Shown here piece by piece: positions 1 to 8,900 of a DNA stretch of 64,000 nt. The notes under the pieces are model-generated. The model was not told the origin of the DNA and did no database searches. It saw only the letters and a program-made list of their open reading frames with translations. Position 1 is the first letter of the stretch; each line of letters begins with the position of its first letter. The position numbers and the translations under genes were made by a program. The DNA comes from JACRBR01 sp964371355. Lineage in GTDB: Bacteria; Chloroflexota; Dehalococcoidia; DSTF01; JACRBR01. The DNA lies in contig CAYJMG010000003.1 in the NCBI GenBank assembly GCA_964371355.1, forward strand, positions 109,790 to 173,789. The letters are read 5' to 3'.

Positions 1-2
1 AC

Positions 3-725
3 GCCGCGGCACGCGAGCTGGCTGCGAGCGGCGCCGAAGTGCTGGCGGTGCGGACCGACGTCTCGAAGGAAGCCGATATGCAGGCGCTGGCCGCGAAGAC
101 GATGGAGCGGTTCGGCGCGGTGCACGTCGTGTGCAACAACGCGGGCGTGGGCGGCGGCGGGCCGCAAGCGTCGTGGGAGTGCCCTCTGGTCGACTGGGAG
201 TGGACGCTGGGTGTGAATCTCTGGGGCGTGATTCACGGGGTGCGGGCATTCGTCCCGCTGATGCTCAAGGGCGGCGACGAAGGGCACATCGTGAACACGG
301 CGTCAGTCGCCGGGCTTATCGCCGGTGCGGGCGGGCCGGCGTACACGACGACCAAGTTCGGTGTGGTGGGGTATTCGGAGGCGCTGCACCACGAGCTGGC
401 GTACGCCTCGAGCGGGAAGATCAACGTGTCGGTGCTGTGTCCGGCGCTGACGAACACGCGGATCATCGAGTCGGGGCGCAACCACCCGGCGGGGCCGCAG
501 CCCCAGCCCGCGCCGGGAACACCCGAGCACGCGATGCTGGACATGATCAAGGGCATCTTCGCGGGCGGGATGGCGCCGTCCGAGACCGCGGCGATCGTGC
601 TGGACGCGATCTGCAACGAGCGCTTCTACGTACTCACACACCCCGAGCACAACCCGCGGCTCCAGGCGCGCGCCGAGGCGATCGTCGGCGGCGGGGAGCC
701 GCCCTTGCTCACGCCGATGCCGTAG
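3..725 (+). CDS. Short-chain dehydrogenase/reductase (5'-truncated by window edge)
   Basis: This is an NAD(P)-dependent oxidoreductase of the classical SDR family. The frame is open from the first bases of the window, so the start and the glycine-rich nucleotide loop lie upstream. Visible are the CNNAG motif, the catalytic serine region (NTASVAG) and the YTTTK motif that carries the active-site Tyr and Lys. The substrate cannot be read from sequence. The 3' end overlaps the convergent YCII gene by 17 bases. The family is certain from the Asn, Ser, Tyr and Lys elements in the right order; the specific reaction is unknown. Confidence 0.9.
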   Translation, partial: AAARELAASGAEVLAVRTDVSKEADMQALAAKTMERFGAVHVVCNNAGVGGGGPQASWECPLVDWEWTLGVNLWGVIHGVRAFVPLMLKGGDEGHIVNTASVAGLIAGAGGPAYTTTKFGVVGYSEALHHELAYASSGKINVSVLCPALTNTRIIESGRNHPAGPQPQPAPGTPEHAMLDMIKGIFAGGMAPSETAAIVLDAICNERFYVLTHPEHNPRLQARAEAIVGGGEPPLLTPMP

Positions 726-1095
726 CGAGCTTGGCGATGCGGCCGACGTCGGGGTGAAAGAGGACGAGCTGGCGCGCCTCCACCCAGGCGTTGCTCGGCA
801 CCGGGATGCGCGCAGCGTACGCCGCGGCTTCGGCCGCGTCCCTGCAATCGATGATGTAGTAGCCGCCGATCGCCTCTTTCGTTTCGGCGAAAGGGCCGTC
901 GCTGCCTATGACTGCTCCTGCCTTCACGCGCAGCGGCCGTGCCATCTCGACCGGCATGAGCGCGCCGCCGGAGACGTACACACCCGTTTGGCGCAGATCC
1001 GCCTCGAGCGCCTCGTGCTCGGGCAGGAGGGACGGCTTGTCGGTGGGCGCAAGCGGCACGGCGGGGTCGTACTGGATGAGGAACATGTACAGCAT
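709..1095 (-). CDS. YCII-domain (DGPF-type) protein
   Basis: A 128-residue protein of the YCII-related family, a small ferredoxin-like alpha/beta fold. It carries the family signature DGPFAETKE near residue 67, followed by GGYYIIDC. I chose the ATG at 1095 because an AGGAG ribosome-binding site lies eight bases upstream and the family begins with this MLYMFLIQYDP strand; longer in-frame openings add only low-complexity arginine-rich sequence. Members are often found beside ECF sigma factors and their biochemical role is poorly known. No sigma gene is adjacent here. The C-terminus overlaps the convergent SDR gene. Confidence 0.85.
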   Translation of the reverse strand: MLYMFLIQYDPAVPLAPTDKPSLLPEHEALEADLRQTGVYVSGGALMPVEMARPLRVKAGAVIGSDGPFAETKEAIGGYYIIDCRDAAEAAAYAARIPVPSNAWVEARQLVLFHPDVGRIAKLATASA

Positions 1096-1434
1096 GGTCG
1101 GTCTCCTGTGGGCAATGTCGCGAGCGTTCGCCCGCGCACTATAGCGACGGCGGCCGGAGCCGCGATCGACGGCGTTGCAGAAAACGCAGCCAGGGGGCAC
1201 GCTGCCGATGCGATAACCCACGCCGGGGCGCGAAAGGTGGCCGACAGTTGGGTGCAAAACGCGCAGAGACTGCCCGGAAGGAGCGAGAGGCGCTTCACGC
1301 GCGGCTGGCGCTGGATCCAACGCTACCCGAGAAGATTGACCGGGCGCTCACCGGCTACGCGGAGGCGCGAGCACGAGGTGAGCTACACAAGGATCGAGCC
1401 GCGGACGCCAGCGGCCGGACCGCGACGACCAACT
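1096..1434. other. 339-base gap between YCII gene and gltA
   Basis: Besides the candidate -10 box, the gap holds a plus-strand opening from a TTG at 1248 preceded by AAAGGTGG. Its first 60 codons read like a charged helical protein (ARKEREALHARLALD, then LPEKIDRALTGYAEARARG). It then runs into the antisense of the gltA 3' end before a stop at 1523, with arginine- and glycine-rich sequence typical of a shadow frame. It may be a gene remnant or a small unrecognised gene; I do not call it a CDS. Confidence 0.3.
1138..1143 (-). promoter_or_regulatory. Candidate -10 box for the YCII gene
   Basis: On the minus strand this reads TATAGT, 42 bases upstream of the YCII start codon, matching five of six consensus bases. 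No good -35 hexamer is present at 17 bases, so this is only a candidate. Confidence 0.3.
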
Positions 1435-2724
1435 TTAGCGCATGGCCACCGGCACGTACTCGCGGCCGCGGTTGCCGGTGTAGACCTGGCGGGGGCGGGC
1501 GATCTTCTGCTCGCCGTCGGTGATCATCTCGCGCCACTGGGCCACCCAGCCGGCCGTCCGCGGGATGGCGAAGAGCACCGGGAACATCTCGACCGGGAAG
1601 CCCAACGCCTGGTAGATGATGCCGCTGTAGAAGTCGACGTTCGGGTACAGCTTCCGCGAGATGAAGTACTCGTCCTCCAGGGCGATCTTCTCCAGCTCGA
1701 GCGCGATATCGAGCATGGGGTTGCGGCCGACGAGGTCGAACACCTCGTACGCCGTGCGCTTGATGATCTTCGCGCGCGGGTCATAGTTCTTGTACACCCG
1801 GTGGCCGAAGCCCATGAGCCGGCCCTCGCCTGCCTTCACGCGCTTGATGAAGTCGGGGATGTTCTTGATGTCCCCGATGTGGTCCAGCATGCGGAGCACC
1901 TCTTCGTTGGCGCCCCCGTGCAGCGGGCCGTAGAGAGCGGCACAGGCCGCGGCCGTGGCCGAGAACGGATCGGGGCGGCTGCTGCCGACGGCGCGCATGG
2001 CGTTGGTGCTGCAGTTCTGCTCGTGGTCGGCATGGAGGATGAAGAGGACGTCGATGGCACGCTCGAGGACAGGGTCGGGCTTGTAGTCCTTTTCGGCGAC
2101 GTGACGCCAGAGCATGCTGCAAAAGTTAGCCGGGAAGGATAGATCGTTGTCCGGATAGATGATCGGGAGACCACGGGTGCGCCTGTACGCGTACGCGGCG
2201 ATCGTCGGCATCTTGGCGATGAGGCGCCAGGTCTGCAACTCGCGTGATGCAGGATCGTCCACGTCCTTGCCGTCCTTGTAGTACGTGGAGAGTGCCGCGA
2301 CCGTCCCGACGAGCATGCCCATCGGGTGAGAGTCGTAGTTGAAGCCGTCGACGAACTTCTTGGTGTTCTCGTGCACCATCGTGTGATAGGTGATGTTGTG
2401 CACCCACCCGGCAAGCTCCGTCGTGGTTGGCAGCTCCCCATACAGGAGCAGGTAGGCGGTCTCCAGGTAGGTGCTCTGCTCGGCGAGTTGCTCGATGGGG
2501 TAACCGCGATACTCCAGGATGCCCTGGTCGCCGTCGATGTAGGTGATGGCGCTACGGCAGGAGGCGGTGTTGGTGAAGGCCGGGTCGTAGGTCATCAACC
2601 CGAAATCGCCGTCGTCGACGCGGATCTGGCGGAAGTCCATCGCGCGGACGGTACCGTCGGTGATCGGGACCTCGTACTGCTTTCCGGTGCGGTTATCGGT
2701 GACGGTCAGCGTGTCCTTGGGCAT
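1435..2724 (-). CDS. gltA: Citrate synthase
   Basis: This enzyme condenses acetyl-CoA and oxaloacetate to citrate in the first step of the TCA cycle. The 429-residue protein has the normal type I length. The catalytic residues are all present: His269 in GPLHGGANEE, His308 in GFGHRVYKNYDPRAK, and Asp364 in VDFYSG. The ATG at 2724 has a clear GGAGG site eight bases upstream. It appears monocistronic, divergent from the giant PAS protein. Function is secure from the three catalytic motifs and the full length. Confidence 0.97.
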   Translation of the reverse strand: MPKDTLTVTDNRTGKQYEVPITDGTVRAMDFRQIRVDDGDFGLMTYDPAFTNTASCRSAITYIDGDQGILEYRGYPIEQLAEQSTYLETAYLLLYGELPTTTELAGWVHNITYHTMVHENTKKFVDGFNYDSHPMGMLVGTVAALSTYYKDGKDVDDPASRELQTWRLIAKMPTIAAYAYRRTRGLPIIYPDNDLSFPANFCSMLWRHVAEKDYKPDPVLERAIDVLFILHADHEQNCSTNAMRAVGSSRPDPFSATAAACAALYGPLHGGANEEVLRMLDHIGDIKNIPDFIKRVKAGEGRLMGFGHRVYKNYDPRAKIIKRTAYEVFDLVGRNPMLDIALELEKIALEDEYFISRKLYPNVDFYSGIIYQALGFPVEMFPVLFAIPRTAGWVAQWREMITDGEQKIARPRQVYTGNRGREYVPVAMR

Positions 2725-2826
2725 GGTGGAGTCCTCCAGGCGGGCCGGGGGGCGCGCGTTGCTGCGTCTGGGGGTGGTAGCACCCGGGCGTCCCGCGGGG
2801 GCCGTCGCGGCTGCTGCTCCGGCGTG

Positions 2827-2832
2827 AGCATA
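2827..2832 (-). promoter_or_regulatory. Candidate extended -10 of gltA
   Basis: The minus strand reads TGCTATGCT, an extended -10 element, about 100 bases upstream of the gltA start. No recognisable -35 is present, which is compatible with an extended -10 promoter. Confidence 0.3.
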
Positions 2833-2898
2833 GCAGGAACGCGCCGAACGCTCTCCCTAATCAATGTCACGGATGCGCATAAGCGGCTGCCCGATGCA

Positions 2899-2966
2899 GG
2901 GGCAAACCCCCGGTTCCGATACTCACGTGGTTTCGCGCGCGGGCGGGCCGGATGGGGGAAACCGCG
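2899..2966 (+). promoter_or_regulatory. Structured leader upstream of the PAS/GGDEF/HD-GYP gene
   Basis: Directly before the sensor gene are two potential RNA hairpins. A short GGGG-CAAA-CCCC stem spans 2899-2910. A nine-pair stem joins CGTGGTTTC at 2926-2934 with GAAACCGCG at 2958-2966. The string GGGCAAACC inside the first hairpin also occurs in class I c-di-GMP riboswitches, and the downstream gene makes or degrades c-di-GMP. The rest of that riboswitch consensus is not clearly present, so this is only a suggestive leader. Confidence 0.25.
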
Positions 2967-2983
2967 CAAGCTTCGGGGGCCGG

Positions 2984-5900
2984 ATGAATCACCAGCAGAC
3001 AGGCTCGCAGGGAATGCAGGGCCTGGCAGCCGATGCCGCTCTGCGCGCGGTCGTCGAGCGCGTGTCCGGATCTTCAGGCGGCGAGTTCTACCGGCGCCTG
3101 GCCGCCGAGCTGGGCCACGTGTTCCGCGCATCCTACGCGGGAGTTGGCGAACTGTCCCTCGATGGCGAGCGGGTGTCGCTGCTGGGCGCGTGGTCGCGCG
3201 ACCCGACGAGTACCCCCGGCGACTTCGCCGTCGCCGCGACGCCCGCCGAGCCCGTCGCACAGGGCGAGATACGGCTGCACCGCGAGCGCGTCCGGCGCGA
3301 GTTCCCCGCCGACCAGCGGCTACAGCGGCTCTTCGCCGAGAGCTACCTGGGTGTCCCCATCACCGACGGGCGGGGCGACGTCCTGGGCCTGATCGAGTTG
3401 ATCGCCGACACCCCGGTGCGCGATGCGGACGCGGCCACCGCGATCGTCATGGCAATGGCCGAGCGGACGGCGACCGAGATGGAGCGCGACCAGGCAGAGG
3501 CCGCGCTGCGCGACAGCGAGATGCGGTACCGGGCGCTCATCGAGGACTCGTTTCACCTGGTGGCCGAAGTCGTCGACGAGCGCTTCATCTACGCCAGCTC
3601 GGGCTACACCGATACGCTGGGCTACCCGCCGGAAGACCTGCTGGGCGGCAGCGTCTTCGAGCTGATCCACGAAGAGGATCGCAAGGCCGCAGCCGGCGAG
3701 CTGCGGGCGATGCTTTCGCAGCGGCGCGCGGCCCACTTCACCGTGCGTATGAGGCACGAGCAGGGTGCATGGCGATGGATCGAATGCACGGCGCGCGCGT
3801 TCCGCACAAGCGGCGGCGAGTTCCGGACGACGCTGTTCTCGCGCGACGTTACCGACCGCGTGAAGGCGGAAGCGGCGCTCCGTGAGAGCGAGGAGTTGTT
3901 CCGCTCGCTCATCAAGGACCTGCGCGTGGGCGTGGCGCTGCACGACGCCGACGCGCGTGTGTTGGTCTGCAACGACGCGGCGCTCGCGCTCCTTGGACTG
4001 ACCGAGGAGGAGGTCCTGGGCAAGACGTCGTACGACGACTCGTGGCGGCCGACGCGCGAGGACGGCACGATCATCCCCCCGAACGAGCGCCCGGTGCCGC
4101 TCGCCATTGCGACGGGCGCGCCGGTGCGCGACATCGTGTACGGCGTACATCGCCCAGCCACGGGCGAGCAAGCCTGGGTGTTGGCGAGCGCGGAGCCGCA
4201 GTTTGATGCGGACGGCAGGGTGCACCGCGTCATCTGCTCGTTGAACGACATCACGGCGAGGCTCATGGCGGAGCAGGAGCTGCGGGCGAGCGAGGGGCGG
4301 TTCCGTTTCCTGGCTGAGAACAGCATGGACGTCATCTCCCGCTACGACGCGGACGGACGCTGTGTCTGGATGTCCCCGTCAGTCACGCCACTAACGGGCT
4401 ACACGCCGGAGGAGGTCGTCGGGCACTCGCTGGCCGAGATCTTTGCGAACAACGACGACGGCCTGCTCGCCGGCGCGCTGGCCAACGTGCAGGAAGGCAT
4501 CGAGTCGTTCCGCACGACCTTCCAGGTCCGGCACAAGGATGGGCACCAGGTCTGGATGGAGGCGACGAACAAAGTCGTGCGCGACCCCGAGACGGCGGAC
4601 GTCATCGAGATCCAGACGTCGGCGCGTGACATCTCCGGCCGGAAGCGGGCGGAAGACGAGTTGCGGGAGAGCGAGGCTCGCTTCCGGCTGCTGGCCGAGA
4701 ACTCGACCGACATCATCGCGCGATACACGCCCGGAGGCAGGTGCATCTGGGTCTCGCCGTCCATCAGGAGCGTCACGGGGCGCGACCCCGAGGCCGTCAT
4801 CGGCCAGATCCCGGGCCACCAAATCCACCCGGATGACCGCGAAGGCGCCGTCGAGGCAATGCGCGCCCTGGCCGCGGGCGAGGATCAGCGGACGTACACC
4901 TTCCGGTTCCAGCACGTCGACGGCCACTACATCTGGCTGGAAGCGCACGCCCGCGCCATCCGCGACGCCGGCGGGGCCCTGACCGAAGTCCAGACGTCGT
5001 CACGCGATGTCACGGCGCGTATGAACGCGGAGGACGAGCTGCGGGAGAGCGAGACGCGCTTCCGCCTGCTGGCGGAGAACGCTACTGACATGATCTCCCG
5101 CTTCGCCCTGGACGGAACGCGTCTCTGGGTTTCGCCATCCGTGCAGGCGATCACCGGCTACTCACAGGAAGAGACGATGCAATCGGGCCCCGTCGACAAC
5201 GTCCACCCTGACGACGTTGCGGCTCTCCAGACGTCGTTCCGGGCGATGGTCGACGGTGAAGCCTCGCGACGCACGACCTTCCGCTTCCGGCACAGGGACG
5301 GGCGTTACCTCTGGCTCGAAGCCGACGGCCGGGCGATCCGCGACGAGGACGGACGGGTGATCGAGATCCAGTCGTCCGCCCGCGACGTGACGGCACGCAA
5401 GCAGGCCGAAGAGGAACTGCGCGAGAGCGAGGGTCGCTTCCGGCTGCTGGCCCACAACTCCACGGATATCATCGGGCGCTTCTCGCCGGACGGCAGGTGT
5501 GTCTGGATCTCACCCTCGGCACAGCCGATCACCGGATACACCCCCGAGGAGATCGTGGCGGCGGCGCCCGCGAAGTTCGTGCACCCCGACGACGCGCTCG
5601 AAGTGTGGAACGCGTTCAACGGGATGGTGGAAAGCGGGGCTACGCAGCGCGCCACATTCCGCTTCCGTCACAAGGACGGCCACTACATCTGGCTGGAGGC
5701 GAACGGCCGCGCGGTCCGCGACGACACAGGCCAGGTGGTCGAAATCCACTCCGCGACCCGCGACGTAACGGCGCGGATGGAGGCGGAGGACGACCTGCGC
5801 GAGAGCGAGGGGCGGTTCAGGCTGCTGGCGGAGAACGCGACCGACATGATCGGGCGGTTCACGCCGGACGGCGTGTGCCTCTGGGTGTCGCCATCGGTCA

Positions 5901-8900
5901 CCGCCGTCATGGGCTACGAGCCGGCGGAACTCATCGGCCAGAATCTCCGAGAGGGGATCCACCCGGACGACCTGGCGGCGATCTCGCGTGGCCCGGACTG
6001 GGAACGGCCGGACTCGGTCACGTCCCTGATGCGCTATCGGCACAAGGCCGGGCACTACATCTGGATCGAATCGACCAGCAATGCGGTGCGCAACCCGCAG
6101 ACCGGCGAGGTCATCGAGATCCACAACACGTCGCGCGACGTCACGGCCAGGAAGGCAGCGGAGGACGATCTGCGCGAGAGCGAGGCCCGCTTCCGCCTGC
6201 TCGCGGAAAACGCCACCGACGTCATCGGCCGCTACGCGATGGATGGCCGCTGCCTCTGGGTATCGCCCTCGGTCACGCAGGTCCTGGGCTATGCGCCCGA
6301 CGAAATCGTGGGGCAGGAACCATTCGGCCACATCCACCGCGACGACCTGCAGGACAACATGCCGTTCCGGCCGGGCGCGACGGATCTGCCGGACCAGTGG
6401 CGTACGACACTGCGCTACCGCCACAAGGACGGGCGCTGGGTGTGGCTGGAATCGACGAACCGCCCGGCCCGCGACCCGCAGACAGGCGCGATGCTCGAAG
6501 TGCACTCGACCTCGCGCGATGTCACCGCACGCATCGAGGCCGAGGAGCAGCTCCGCGCCAGCGAATCGCGGTATCGATCGCTCAGCGAATCCTCCCCGCT
6601 CGGCGTGTACGAAACAACAGCCGACGGCGACGCGACGTACTTCAACGAGCGCGCGATCCGGATGGCCGGCATCGGCCTCGACGAGCTGAAAGGCTGGGGC
6701 TGGAGCCGTCACGTGCACCCCGACGACCGGCCGATCGTGGAAGCGGCGTGGCGTGCTGCGACGCAGGACGGCCGTGAGTGCACCATCGAGTACCGCCTCC
6801 AGACGCCGCGCGGCATCATCTGGGTGTCCTCGCACGCCCTCCCCATCCGGCTCCCGGACGGCACTGTCGAGAAGTACGTCGGCACCATCGACAACATCAC
6901 CGAACGGCGGGAGGCCCAGGAGGCAGTGCGGCGCAGCGAGCAGCTCTTCCGCGCCACGCTGGAATCGACCGCCGACGGCATCATCGTCACGCGGCCCCTT
7001 GGCGAGCTGATGTACTGGAACAACCGCGCGGCGGAGATGCTCGCGATCCCGCAGACGGTGCTGGACACCCACAGTGTGCAGGCCTTCGGGCGATACATCA
7101 TCGAGAATGCCCGGGAGCCGGAGGCGCTGGTGATGGCGTTCTCCTCGCTTCCCTCCGACGAGCCCGTGCAAGCAGGCACCTGGACCGCGCGCGACGGCCG
7201 GATGTTCGAGGCCTTCGCGCACCCGCTGCACGACCCTTCGGGCGACCTACTGCGCGTGTGGAGCATCCGCGAGGTGACCGAGAAACACCAGTCGGAAATG
7301 GCGCTGCGCCAGAGCGAGGACCGGTTCCGCTCGCTGGCCGAGCACACGACGGACCTCGTCCTTGGTATCTGCGGGCCCGGCGTTATCGACTACGCGAGCC
7401 CGAACTGGTCCTCGGCAATGGGCTACAACCCCGAGGTCATGATCGGGCGGAACGCGCTCGACTTCGTGCACCCTGACGACCTCCCGTACACCCTCGAAGA
7501 GTTCGAGCGCGCGGCGGAGGGCGACCGTGCCGTCTGCACGATGCTGCGGGCACGTCATGGGCAGACCGGCGAATGGCGCTGGTGCGAGCTGACGGCGAAC
7601 TTCTACACCTCGGACATGGGCGAACAGCGCGCCGTCGTCACCGCCCGCGACGTCACCAGCCGAAAACAGGCCGAAGACGCGCTGCGGGAGAGCGAGGAGC
7701 GCCTGCGGACGGTCGTGAACAGCGTCCCCCTGGTGCTTGTCGCAGTCGACCGGGACGAGACGGTCGTGCTCGCGGAGGGCCAGGGCCTTGGCCTGCTCGG
7801 CACTCCGACCCGGCCGCTGGTGGGCAGGTCGATCGCGGAGGAGCTGGAGAACCACCCGCAGGTGCTCGCCGACATGCGGCGCGCGCTCGCCGGTGACGAA
7901 GTCTCCACCACGACCGTGTTCGGACGCATCGTGTTCGAAGCGCACTTCCGCCCGATCTTCGATGAACACGGCCAGCCCAACGGCATGATCGGCGTGGCAT
8001 ACGACATCTCGGCGCGCGTCGAGGCAGAGCGCATGTTGCGGGACAGCGAGGAGACGGCGCGCGCCCTGCTGAACGCGCCCACCGACGGCGCCGTGCTGGT
8101 CGACCGCGAGGGCACGATCCTGGCCATGAACGAGACGGCGGAACGGCGCTTCCGCGAGCACGCCTCGAAGCAGGGTGTAGGGCCGCGCGACTTCATCGGC
8201 ACGTGCGTCTTCGATATCTTCCCGCCCGACCTCCGCGCCCAGCGGCGGGCACGCAACGACGAGGTGTTCCGCAACGGCCAGCGCCGCCACTTCGAGGACG
8301 AGCGCGACGGCATCTGGACCGACGTGACCGTCGACCCAATCCGCGACGCTGACGGCAACATCGTGCGCCTGGCGATCTTCTCCCGCGACGTCACCGACCG
8401 CAAGCGCGACGAGGCCGCCCTGCGCAAGCGCTCGCGCGAACTCGAGGCACTGAATGACTATCTCGAGAAGACATCGGCCGAGCTTGAGCGCTCCCAGGAC
8501 GAGCTGCGCGAGGCGAGCGAGCAGCTCGCGGAGCTGCTGGACGCAGAACAGGCGCGGTCGAAGACCGACACACTGACCGGAGCGCTGAACCATGGGACCA
8601 TCTCCGAGGCCATCTCGGAGGCGATCGCGGCGGATGTTGCGCTCGCCGTAGCCATGGTCGATGTGGACGGCATGAAGGCCGTCAACGACACCTACGGCCA
8701 CCAGGCGGGCGACCAGGTCCTCCTCGCGGTCGTGCAGGCCATCACCCGCCCAGGCGCCATCACCGGCCGCTACGGAGGCGACGAATTCCTGGTGGCGCTG
8801 CTGAACGCCGACCGCATCGAAGCCGAAGCCTACAGGGACGCTGTGGGGGCGGCGCTGCAAGGGGCCGGCGTGGTGGACCCCGAGAGCGGGGCCCGCGTCC

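Noticed and set aside
754..2142. A plus-strand open frame of about 460 codons opposite the YCII gene and gltA
   Set aside because: It runs antisense through two well-supported genes, has low-complexity Arg/His/Val composition and no ribosome-binding site.
5510..7231. A long minus-strand open frame (about 570 codons) opposite the PAS array
   Set aside because: It is rich in Arg, Ala, Val and His with no recognisable domain, and mirrors the repeats of the real gene; a typical antisense shadow in GC-rich DNA.
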